Below are positions 1 to 6,700 of a stretch of DNA of 8,868 bases, piece after piece (position 1 is the stretch's first letter; every line of letters begins with the position of its first letter). The notes under the pieces were generated by a model, which had not been told where the DNA came from, did no database searches, and worked only from the letters and a program-made list of their open reading frames with translations. The position numbers were made by a program, and so were the translations under genes. Origin of the DNA: Muribaculaceae bacterium (GTDB lineage: Bacteria; Bacteroidota; Bacteroidia; Bacteroidales; Muribaculaceae); assembly GCA_021443235.1 (NCBI GenBank), contig JABUUJ010000034.1, forward strand, positions 19,773-28,640. Direction: 5' to 3'.

Positions 1-3
1 TTT

Positions 4-57
4 TTCAAGTTTGTCAAGTTTGTCAAGTTTGTCAAGTTTATCAAGTTTGTCAAGTTC
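4..57. repeat. Tandem 9-mer array DTCAAGTTT, copy 1 (6 units, cut by window edge)
   Basis: Six contiguous 9-nt units of the form (G/A/T)TCAAGTTT start at 4, 13, 22, 31, 40 and 49. Only the first base varies, except that the last unit ends in C. Bases 1-3 are TTT, as expected for the end of a preceding unit, so the array probably continues left of the window. As the unit is three codons long, every forward frame is open through the array. The same array recurs at 3372-3458. Confidence 0.93.
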
Positions 58-93
58 TCGGGATTACGAGATTTCGAGAACTTGAAATCTCTA
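49..93. repeat. 45-nt inter-array spacer, copy 1, with overlapping inverted repeats
   Basis: This segment runs from the start of the last 9-mer to the base before the first TAAAC unit. It aligns without gaps to 3453-3497 at 29 of 45 positions and shares the core ATTTCGAGAA. It contains two perfect inverted repeats: CAAGTTCTCG (51-60) with CGAGAACTTG (75-84), and GAGATTTC (68-75) with GAAATCTC (84-91). They share bases 75 and 84 and interleave, so only one hairpin can form at a time. No T-run follows, so it does not look like an intrinsic terminator. Confidence 0.8.
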
Positions 94-149
94 TAAACCA
101 TAAACGCTAAACTATAAACTTTACACAATAAACTCTAAACTATAAAATT
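94..149. repeat. Tandem 7-mer array TAAACNN, copy 1 (8 units)
   Basis: Eight consecutive 7-nt units start at 94, 101, 108, 115, 122, 129, 136 and 143. Six are exact TAAACNN. The fifth reads TACACAA and the last TAAAATT. The array puts stop codons in every forward frame, so it is non-coding. It is followed at 159-165 by TTGCCAA, which also follows copy 2. Confidence 0.88.
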
Positions 150-169
150 CTTACTTTTTTGCCAAATAA

Positions 170-201
170 TTTGTCAGTGAGTGGGAAAAGTTGTAATTTC
201 G
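170..201 (+). promoter_or_regulatory. Probable Bacteroidetes-type promoter of the frr operon
   Basis: TTTG at 170-173 and TAATTTCG at 194-201 are separated by 20 nt. They match the Bacteroidetes primary sigma factor consensus TTTG-N19-21-TAnnTTTG with one mismatch in the downstream box. Transcription would start near 208, leaving a leader of about 30 nt rich in A before the frr ATG. No Shine-Dalgarno sequence is apparent, which is usual for this phylum. Confidence 0.6.
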
Positions 202-236
202 TGCTTTGACAAGAACATAACCCAAAAAAACATATT

Positions 237-797
237 ATGAACGACGTGAAATTTTATCTTGACGCAGCCGACGAGAAAATGCAAGAGGCTGTGATGTACC
301 TCGATGACTCGCTGGCACACATCCGCGCCGGCAAGGCCAACGTGAAAATCCTGGACCCCATCCGCGTGGAGTACTACGGCAGCAAGGCACCCATCAGCAA
401 TGTCGCCAACATCTCGCTGCCCGACCAGCGCACCATCGCCATCACCCCATGGGAGAAAAGCATGTTCCGCGTTATTGAGAAGGCGATTATCGACTCTAAC
501 ATCGGCATCATGCCCGAGAGCAACGGCGAGGTGATTCGCCTCAACATCCCACCCCTCACCGAGGAGCGCCGCAAGCAGCTCGTGAAGGACAGCAAGGCCG
601 AGGCCGAGCGCGCCCGCGTGAGTGTGCGCAACGCACGCCGCGAAGCCATTGAGGGCTTGAAGAAGGCCGTCAAGGATGGCATGAGCGAGGACGTGAGCAA
701 GGACGGCGAGGAGAAGGTGCAGAAACTCCACGACAAGGTGATGAAGAAAATCGACGAGCTCTTTGCCGCCAAGGAGAAAGAGATCCTAACAATCTGA
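237..797 (+). CDS. frr: Ribosome recycling factor
   Basis: The 186-residue product is ribosome recycling factor, the cytoplasmic protein that works with EF-G to split post-termination 70S ribosomes from mRNA. The length matches the family (about 185 residues). The sequence is collinear with it: the N-terminal helix with LAHIRAGKAN (26-35), the central beta domain with VEYYGSKAPISNVANI (44-59) and LPDQRTIAITPWEK (61-74), then NIPPLTEERRKQL (103-115) and the long C-terminal helix with the conserved VRNARREA (130-137). The ATG at 237 gives the expected N-terminus and lies about 30 nt below the predicted transcription start. It is the first gene of a two-gene unit with the decarboxylase that begins 2 nt after its stop. 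In many Bacteroidetes other genes follow frr, so this partner is worth noting. Confidence 0.97.
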   Translation: MNDVKFYLDAADEKMQEAVMYLDDSLAHIRAGKANVKILDPIRVEYYGSKAPISNVANISLPDQRTIAITPWEKSMFRVIEKAIIDSNIGIMPESNGEVIRLNIPPLTEERRKQLVKDSKAEAERARVSVRNARREAIEGLKKAVKDGMSEDVSKDGEEKVQKLHDKVMKKIDELFAAKEKEILTI

Positions 798-799
798 CA

Positions 800-1612
800 A
801 TGGTAAATATCAACATCGTTGACCGCGTGTGCTTCATCGAGATGCAAAACGCGAAGAAGCTCAACTGCCTGAGCGACGAGCTGTGCTCAGAAATCAGGGC
901 AGGACTGCGCAAGGCCTTTGACGAGGAGTGCTGCGCCGTGGTGCTCAAGGCACAGACGCGCAACGGCGTGTGGAGCGCAGGCCACGACATCCACGAGTTG
1001 CCTCTCGACGGGCAAGACCCACTGGCATTTAACGTGCCCATGGAGAAACTCATACACGACGTGCAAGACATCCCCATCCCCGTGATTGCCTATGTTGAGG
1101 GCACGGTGTGGGGCGGCGCCTGCGACCTGTGCCTGTCGTGCGACATGATTGTGGCAAGCACCAACGCCACCTTTGCCATCACCCCAGCCAAAATTGGCAT
1201 TCCCTACAACGCATCGGGAATCATGCACTTTATGTGTCAACTGGGGCCCAACAAGGCTCGCGAGATGTTTTTCACAGCCCAGCCGCTCACAGCGCTCGAG
1301 GCACTCAACGTGGGCATGGTGAACCATGTCGCCGAGATTGACGCGCTCCCGGCTCTGCTCGAGGAGAAAATGCTCAACCCGCTGCGACGCAACTCCATCA
1401 TTGCCATCAGCGCCATCAAGAGCCAGTTCAGGCTGCTCACCAAGTACTCGGTTTCGCTGCCACCCGAAGAGCTCGAGAGGTTGCACGGCTGGCGCTCAAA
1501 GGTTTACAGCGGCCGCGACTACAAGGAAGGCATCAGCTCCTTCCTCGAGAAGCGCAGTCCCAACTTTATCTCCAAGTCCAAGGACCTCTTCCCGCCCGAG
1601 GAGCAACATTAA
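800..1612 (+). CDS. scpB: Methylmalonyl-CoA decarboxylase, ScpB/YgfG-like crotonase
   Basis: This 270-residue crotonase-fold protein resembles E. coli ScpB (YgfG, 261 residues), which decarboxylates methylmalonyl-CoA to propionyl-CoA in the cytoplasm without biotin. Shared landmarks are SAGHDIHELP (59-68), DPL (73-75), VEGTVWGGA (99-107), GIPYN (133-137) and the C-terminal YKEGISSFLEKRSPNF (241-256). Oxyanion-hole His66 and active-site Tyr140 of E. coli correspond to H62 and Y136. E. coli Glu113 aligns with D109, a conservative change near the active site. About 14 residues (ISKSKDLFPPEEQH) extend past the usual end. The ATG is 2 nt after the frr stop, so translation is probably coupled. Ordinary enoyl-CoA hydratase is less likely given the ScpB-specific HDIHELP and PYN motifs. 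No other sleeping-beauty mutase pathway gene is visible here. Confidence 0.85.
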   Translation: MVNINIVDRVCFIEMQNAKKLNCLSDELCSEIRAGLRKAFDEECCAVVLKAQTRNGVWSAGHDIHELPLDGQDPLAFNVPMEKLIHDVQDIPIPVIAYVEGTVWGGACDLCLSCDMIVASTNATFAITPAKIGIPYNASGIMHFMCQLGPNKAREMFFTAQPLTALEALNVGMVNHVAEIDALPALLEEKMLNPLRRNSIIAISAIKSQFRLLTKYSVSLPPEELERLHGWRSKVYSGRDYKEGISSFLEKRSPNFISKSKDLFPPEEQH

Positions 1613-1626
1613 CCACGACCGTGGTT
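1611..1626. other. Small inverted repeat at the scpB stop codon
   Basis: AACCAC (1611-1616) and GTGGTT (1621-1626) form a 6-bp stem with a 4-nt loop. The left arm overlaps the TAA stop. It precedes the main terminator by 9 nt and may support 3'-end folding of the mRNA; that role is inference. Confidence 0.45.
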
Positions 1627-1635
1627 GCCACACAC

Positions 1636-1682
1636 AACGAGACTGCCTGCCACCCATCGTCGTGGCCGGCGGTCTCGTTTTT
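1636..1682 (+). terminator. Intrinsic terminator of the frr-scpB unit
   Basis: AACGAGACTGCC (1636-1647) pairs with GGCGGTCTCGTT (1668-1679) through 11 Watson-Crick pairs and one T-G wobble. The stem continues inward, across one T/C mismatch, with GCCAC (1649-1653) and GTGGC (1662-1666) around an 8-nt loop. A run of five T (1678-1682) begins within the last stem bases. This is a strong rho-independent terminator and marks the end of the first unit. Confidence 0.88.
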
Positions 1683-1731
1683 GGCCACCCATCGCCCAGC
1701 CGCCACTGAAACCCCGAAAAATCAGCTTTTT

Positions 1732-1763
1732 TTTGGTTATTTGGGCGAAAAGAAGTAACTTTG
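1732..1763 (+). promoter_or_regulatory. Bacteroidetes-type promoter of the second unit
   Basis: TTTG (1732-1735) and TAACTTTG (1756-1763) are spaced by exactly 20 nt and match the phylum consensus fully. Transcription would begin near 1770, giving a leader of about 40 nt before the ATG at 1809. This argues against the upstream in-frame GTG at 1773 as a start. An 8-T run (1727-1734) overlaps the upstream box. Confidence 0.75.
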
Positions 1764-1808
1764 TGAGCGTTTGTGAGTCTAACCAACAAACATAAAACGA
1801 CAACGACG

Positions 1809-2240
1809 ATGAAAACTCTTAGAATATATGCGACAATGATGATGCTGGCGATTGCCGGCATGTGGATGACAGCAAGCGCACAGGTGCTGCGCGATGCCAC
1901 CAACGACAACACCGTGGGGCGCATCTCGAGCAACGGCATAGTGCGCGACGCGGCGCTGCACTCGGTGGGCACCTTCGACGCCGACGGCACAGTGCGCAAC
2001 GCCCTGGGCACGGCAGTGGGCAAGATTGTGCGCCTGGAGATTTTTGATCCCGCGGGCACCCGCGTGGGCTATATCAACACCGACGGCACGGTGCGCGACG
2101 GCAACAGCGTGAAACTGGGCCACGTCAACCTGAGCGACGGCAAGGTGACCGACGCGCAGCAGCGAGTGCTGGGCTATGCCCGCGGCATACGCGTCGACTG
2201 GATTGCCTGCTACTATTTCTTCGGGTTTTTCAAAAAATAA
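1809..2240 (+). CDS. Secreted small protein with five beta-type repeats (5-fold beta-flower-like)
   Basis: The product has 143 residues. Residues 1-24 form a signal peptide with a basic start, a hydrophobic core and an ASA|Q cleavage site, so the mature protein is probably periplasmic or exported. The mature part is five degenerate repeats of roughly 15-33 residues with the pattern (V/I)RDA-x4-VG-x5-DG: about 26-43, 44-60, 61-93 (containing an insertion), 94-111 and 112-126. The protein ends in an aromatic tail, YYFFGFFKK. The regular Gly- and Asp-rich turns suggest short beta hairpins. Small Bacteroidetes proteins of this shape have been called 5-fold beta-flower proteins; I make that link from the repeat pattern only. 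The biochemical function is unknown. The ATG at 1809 is chosen over GTG 1773 because it starts the signal peptide and suits the promoter. A glycoside hydrolase follows 6 nt downstream in the same unit. Confidence 0.75.
   Translation: MKTLRIYATMMMLAIAGMWMTASAQVLRDATNDNTVGRISSNGIVRDAALHSVGTFDADGTVRNALGTAVGKIVRLEIFDPAGTRVGYINTDGTVRDGNSVKLGHVNLSDGKVTDAQQRVLGYARGIRVDWIACYYFFGFFKK
1884..2186 (+). repeat. Five in-frame protein-coding repeats
   Basis: This segment codes for the five (V/I)RDA...VG...DG repeats of the small secreted protein. At DNA level, variants of a GCACAGTGCGCAAC-like motif recur at the start of repeats (for example near 1988 and 2087). Similarity between repeats is clearer in protein than in DNA, which suggests old duplication. 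Confidence 0.6.
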
Positions 2241-2246
2241 GACATT

Positions 2247-3368
2247 GTGAAAAAGATATTTCTCACACTGGCTATTGTGCTCACCGCAGCCAATAGCCTT
2301 TTTGCTGCCCTGCCGGCCGACAGCGTGTTGCGCCGACAAGCCGCCCGCATGCTCATGGTGGGCTTCAGGGGCAACACCGTGCAGCCTGGTTGCGACGCCC
2401 ACCGATATGTGACCGACCTCAAAGTGGGAGCGCTCGTCCTTTTCGACGTCGACCTCACCGGCTCGGGAAAATTGGGCTCGCGCAACATCACCAGCAAGAA
2501 GCAACTCGCCACAATGACCGCACAGCTGCATGAGTGGGCCGACTACCCTCTGCTCATCGCTGCCGACCAAGAGGGTGGACGCGTGGCGCGCCTCAAGCCG
2601 AAATATGGCTTCAAGAAGACGCCCACGCCCGAATATGTGGGAAAAGTCGACCGCGAGGACACCACTCGCCACTATGCCCGCATCCTCGCCGAGGAGCTCG
2701 CCCAGAGCGGCATAAACCTGAACCTCGCCCCAGTTGCCGACGTGGCTAATCCCAAGTGCGCCGCCGTGGGCCGTTATGGCCGCTGCTATGGCACCGACGC
2801 CGAGACCATTGCGCGCCATGCGGGATGGTTTGTCGACGAGAACCAGCGGCAAGGCGTGCTGTGCACCGTCAAGCACTTTCCGGGCCACGGCAATGCCATC
2901 GACGACACGCACTATGGCCTGGTGGACGTGTCAAACGCTTGGACACGCGCCGAGCTTGAGCCGTTCCAGTTGCTCATCAAGCGCAACAAGGCCCCGTTTA
3001 TCATGACGGCGCACCTCTTCAACAACAATATCGACCCCAACTACCCCGCAACGCTGTCGCGTAAGACACTCACCGACCTGCTGCGCGGCGAGCTGAAATA
3101 TGACGGAGTGATTGTGACCGACGACATGTATATGCAGGGCATCATCGACACCTACAGCATTGAGCGAGCCGTGGTGATGGCAATCAACGCCGGCGCCGAC
3201 ATGCTGTGTGTGGGCAACAACATCAGCACGGGCTATGAGCCCGACCGGCCTTACCGTCTCGTTGACATCATCGTCAAGGCCGTGAAAGAGGGCCGCATAC
3301 CCTACGGTCGCATCTACGAGGCCAACCGCCGCATCAACGCCGCCTGCCGCCGCCTGAGGAATCGGTAG
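2247..3368 (+). CDS. Secreted glycoside hydrolase family 3, NagZ-type beta-N-acetylhexosaminidase
   Basis: The 373-residue product is a single-domain GH3 enzyme expected to release terminal beta-linked N-acetylglucosamine from peptidoglycan fragments or other glycans. Residues 1-20 form a signal peptide (MKKIFLTL..., cleavage near LFA|A), so it probably acts in the periplasm, unlike cytoplasmic E. coli NagZ. Family landmarks appear in order: DQEGGRVARL (107-116), LAPVADV (160-166), the substrate-binding KHFPGHG (209-215), the Asp-x-His acid/base dyad D220/H222 and the nucleophile motif VTDDMYM (290-296), with D292 the likely nucleophile. These mark the NagZ branch rather than GH3 beta-glucosidases, which lack KHFPGHG with D-x-H. 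The start is GTG at 2247, the codon that gives the signal peptide. It lies 6 nt after the repeat-protein stop, so the two are probably co-transcribed. No intrinsic terminator follows; the composite repeat begins 3 nt after the stop. Confidence 0.9.
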   Translation: MKKIFLTLAIVLTAANSLFAALPADSVLRRQAARMLMVGFRGNTVQPGCDAHRYVTDLKVGALVLFDVDLTGSGKLGSRNITSKKQLATMTAQLHEWADYPLLIAADQEGGRVARLKPKYGFKKTPTPEYVGKVDREDTTRHYARILAEELAQSGINLNLAPVADVANPKCAAVGRYGRCYGTDAETIARHAGWFVDENQRQGVLCTVKHFPGHGNAIDDTHYGLVDVSNAWTRAELEPFQLLIKRNKAPFIMTAHLFNNNIDPNYPATLSRKTLTDLLRGELKYDGVIVTDDMYMQGIIDTYSIERAVVMAINAGADMLCVGNNISTGYEPDRPYRLVDIIVKAVKEGRIPYGRIYEANRRINAACRRLRNR

Positions 3369-3371
3369 ATT

Positions 3372-3458
3372 GTCAAGTTTTTCAAGTTTATCAAGTTTAT
3401 CAAGTTTGTCAAGTTTGTCAAGTTTGTCAAGTTTATCAAGTTTATCAAGTTTATCAAG
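3372..3458. repeat. Tandem 9-mer array DTCAAGTTT, copy 2 (10 units)
   Basis: Nine perfect 9-nt units start at 3372 and repeat every 9 nt. A tenth is partial (ATCAAG, 3453-3458). The first bases run G, T, A, A, G, G, G, A, A, A, and all other positions are invariant. The array begins 3 nt after the GH3 stop codon and is in the same reading phase. There are no spacers between units, so it is not a CRISPR array. Confidence 0.95.
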
Positions 3459-3497
3459 GCTTGGAGTTTTCTAAATTTCGAGAAATCGAAGCCCCTC
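3453..3497. repeat. 45-nt inter-array spacer, copy 2
   Basis: This is the counterpart of 49-93, of identical length and about 64% identical without gaps; both share ATTTCGAGAA. It can form an imperfect hairpin: GGCTTGGAGTTTTC (3458-3471) against GAGAAATCGAAGCC (3480-3493), with 11 pairs, one wobble and two mismatches. The hairpin register differs from copy 1, so the fold itself is not conserved. Confidence 0.75.
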
Positions 3498-3595
3498 TAA
3501 ACTATAAACATTAAACATTAAACCATAAACTCTAAACCATAAACTATAAACATTAAACCATAAACTATAAACTTTAAACATTAAACACTAAACAT
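3498..3595. repeat. Tandem 7-mer array TAAACNN, copy 2 (14 units in perfect phase)
   Basis: Fourteen contiguous units fill exactly 98 nt, each beginning TAAAC. The last two bases vary (TA, AT, CA, TC, TT, AC) and never contain G in this copy. TTGCCAA follows at 3595-3601, as after copy 1. Stop codons in every forward frame exclude coding. Confidence 0.95.
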
Positions 3596-3638
3596 TGCCA
3601 AGGTCAAAGTCTTAATAATTACTAATATATTGTGGAAA

Positions 3639-3672
3639 GTTGGGCACATGTGAAAGATTTGTGGTAACTTTG
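3639..3672 (+). promoter_or_regulatory. Bacteroidetes-type promoter of the GT117-queG unit
   Basis: TAACTTTG (3665-3672) is identical to the downstream box at 1756-1763. The upstream box is weak: GTTG or TTGG at 3639-3643, spaced 21-22 nt. Transcription would start near 3679, giving a leader of about 77 nt. A very AT-rich stretch (3611-3631) lies just upstream and could act like an UP element. Confidence 0.6.
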
Positions 3673-3712
3673 CGAGTTATTACACCAATAGCGGCTTGCC
3701 GTGACAGGGCTG

Positions 3713-3726
3713 GCGCTGTTGAGCGC
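3713..3726 (+). other. Leader hairpin
   Basis: GCGCT (3713-3717) and AGCGC (3722-3726) form a 5-bp perfect GC-rich stem with a GTTG loop in the mRNA leader. It ends directly before an ATG at 3727. Its size is compatible with chance; a role in translation control is only a possibility. Confidence 0.35.
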
Positions 3727-3756
3727 ATGAGAAAACAAACAACTTTACAACCATAA
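3727..3756 (+). other. Possible 9-codon upstream open frame overlapping the GT117 start
   Basis: ATG at 3727 opens a frame coding MRKQTTLQP that ends with TAA at 3754-3756. The last A of this stop is the first base of the GT117 ATG (TAATG). Such an overlap could couple translation. The peptide has no recognisable attenuator features, and a frame this short can arise by chance. Confidence 0.22.
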
Positions 3757-6700
3757 TGAAGAAGTACAACATTATCAACAACACGCTTGGCTGGATTGTC
3801 TTTGCAGTGGCCCTGGTGACCTATCTGCTTACGATTGAGCCAACTGCAAGTTTCTGGGATTGCCCCGAGTTTATAGCACAAGGCTTTAAGAGCGAGATTG
3901 GCCACCCACCCGGAAACCCCATCTTCATTCTGGCGGCCCGCTTTGCCGCCAACTTTGCCGGTGGCGACATCACCAAGGTGTCGGCTTGTGTCAACGCTAT
4001 GTCGGGCGTGTTCAGCGCCCTCACCATCTTGTTGCTGTTCTGGACCATCACCCATCTTGCCAAGAAACTGCTGGTGACCGATGGCGAGGAAGACCAGATG
4101 ACTGTAACTCAATATATTGTGATTATGGGTTGTGGCGTTGCCGGCGCTTTGGCCTACACATGGAGCGATACGTTCTGGTATTCGGCAGTCGAGGCCGAGG
4201 TTTATGCTTTCTCGAGTTTCTGCACCGCGCTGGTGTTCTGGCTCGTGCTCAAGTGGGAAAACCGCGCCACCGAGCCCGACAGCGACCGCTGGCTCATCCT
4301 CATCGCCTACATCCTGGGGCTGTCGCTGGGTGTGCATCTGCTTAACCTGCTGTGCATTCCCGCTATCGCACTGGTTTACTACTACAAGAACTACAGCAAC
4401 ACCACCGCCAAGGGCTCGCTCATCACGCTCGCGGTGTCGTTTGTCATCATCATGTTCATCCTCTACGGGCTGGAGCCGGGCTTCGTGAGCGTGAGCCAGC
4501 GCTTTGAGTTGCTGTTTGTCAACGTGCTGGGCATGCCGTTCAACAGCGGCGTGATTGCCTATGCCATCCTGCTCGTTGCATTGCTGGCATGGAACATATA
4601 TGAGCTCTACACTGGCAAGAACGACATGCGCATCAAGGTGTCGTTCCTGCTTGCGGTGCTGCTCTCGGGCGCGCTGTTTATCAGCAGCAACTTGATTGTG
4701 TGGCTGGTGCTCATCGCCGCGCTGTGCTTCTATCTGTTTAACCGAGTCGTTCCCCGCCGCCTGCTCACTAATGTGTCGATGAGCATCCTTGTGATTTTCA
4801 TCGGCTTTGCGAGCTACGGCCTCATCCTAATACGCTCTAACGCCAACACCCCGCTCGACGAGAACTCGCCCAACAATGTGTTTGAGCTCGCCAAGTACCT
4901 CAGCCGCGAGCAGTATGGCGAGACACCGCTGTTCTATGGACGCACCTATCGCAGCGAGCTTGTCTATCAGGACACCAGCTCTGGCGGAGCCAAGCCCAAG
5001 AAGAGCAGCGGCTGGGCTATGTATGCCCAAAAGGTGAAGGAGAATCCCAACGAGCCCGACGAGTATATCAAGACGGGCAACAAGGAGAAATATGAGTATG
5101 TGTCGGCACAAAATATGCTCTTCCCGCGCATTCACAGCGAGGGCCACGCAGCACAATATGAGGAATGGCTGGGCCTGGAAGGCACTCAGGTCGAGGGCGT
5201 GACTCGCGTCGATCAGGAGGGCAAAGCCGTGGTCACCGAGAACCTCATGCGCCCCACCATGATGGAGAACCTGCGCTGGTTTATCGACTATCAGGTCAAC
5301 TATATGTACTGGCGCTACTTCATGTGGAACTTTGCCGGACGCCAGAACGACATCCAGGGCATGGGCGAAATCAACAACGGCAACTGGATTAGCGGTATTC
5401 CCGTCATCGACAACATGCGACTGGGCGACCAGAGCCTGCTGCCGCCCGACATGGGCTCAGGCAATGCCGGCCACAATGTGTTCTACATGCTGCCGCTGCT
5501 GCTGGGCATCGTGGGCCTGCTGTGGCAAGCCTATCGTGGCAAGAAGGGCATCGAGCAGTTCTGGGTGATTTTCTTCCTGTTTTTCATGACCGGCCTCGCA
5601 ATTGTGCTATACCTGAACCAAACTCCCAGCCAGCCCCGCGAGCGCGACTATGCCTATGCGGGCTCGTTCTATGCATTCGCGATATGGATTGGTCTGGGCG
5701 TAGCCGGCCTGTGGCGCATGCTGCTGGCACTTATGGGCAAGGTGCAGAAGTGCGACGCCGAGGCTGTTGAGCCCCGCAAGTCGCTCGCAATGGCGTGCAT
5801 CGCCGCCATCGTGGGCCTCGCGGTGCCCCTGCAGATGGTAAGCCAGACGTGGGACGACCACGACCGCTCGGGCCGCTACTGCGCACGCGACTTCGGCATG
5901 AACTACCTGTCGAGCCTCGACAAGGACGCCATCATCTTCACCAACGGCGACAACGACACATTCCCGCTGTGGTATGCTCAGGAGGTGGAGAACTATCGCA
6001 CCGACGTGCGCGTGGTGAACCTGTCTTACCTGTCGACCGACTGGTACATACGCCAGATGCAACGCGCCGCCTACGACAGCAAGCCGCTACCCATGAAGGC
6101 CGACGGCAACACCTTCTCCTACGACGGCCGACAGTATAACTACTTCATCACGCCCGACACCAGCACCGTGATGCCTGTGCTCAAGTCGCTCGAGCATCTC
6201 TATAGCAACAAGAACATGGACAACATCTACGGGCTGTCGGAATTGCGCTACCCGCGCTGCTTTATCCCCGTCAATGCCGACGATGCCATCAAGGCTGGCG
6301 TTATTCCCGCCGAGGAGCGCGACCGCATCCTCGACTTCATCCCCATGAACCTGCAGTCGCTGGGCTCGGGCATGACAGCGAGCCAGGTGATGTCGCTCGA
6401 CTACATCGCCTCGAGCATCGACCAGGGCTGGAAGCGCCCGTGCTACTTCGCCATGACAGTGCCCGAGAGCTACTATCTGGGACTGAGCCCCTACATGCGC
6501 AACACCGGTCTGGCCTTCCAGGTTACGCCCGTGCGCAACGATGGCGGCGTCACCAGCTCGGCCTGCGACAAGATGTACGACAACGTGATGAACAAGTTCC
6601 GCTGGGGCGGACTTGACACTGCCGAGCCAGGGTCGCTCTACCTCGACGAGACCATTCGCCGCATGGTGTCGACTCACCGCACGGCTATCACCGAGCTTGC

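Noticed and set aside
1773..1808. GTG 1773 as the start of the small repeat protein
   Set aside because: It would put a hydrophilic 12-residue extension before the signal peptide and lie only about 3 nt after the predicted transcription start.
1779..2912. Long open frame on the minus strand (377 codons)
   Set aside because: It lies opposite two well-supported plus-strand genes and their gap, and has the His/Ala/Val-rich composition typical of antisense frames in GC-rich genes. It matches no family.
51..3493. A hairpin conserved by compensatory change between the two repeat copies
   Set aside because: Both spacers can fold, but the arms fall at different positions; copy 2 bases in the copy 1 register do not pair. 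Length and phase are shared, not the fold.
3458..3493. Intrinsic terminator after the GH3 gene
   Set aside because: The hairpin is imperfect and is followed by CCTCTAAAC rather than a T-run.
3372..3595. CRISPR array
   Set aside because: Units are 7 or 9 nt and contiguous with no unique spacers, and no cas genes are present.
3498..3595. Telomere-like repeat from the 7-nt TAAACNN unit
   Set aside because: The unit resembles plant-type telomere repeats only in length and AT content. The last two bases vary and the array is internal, between operons.
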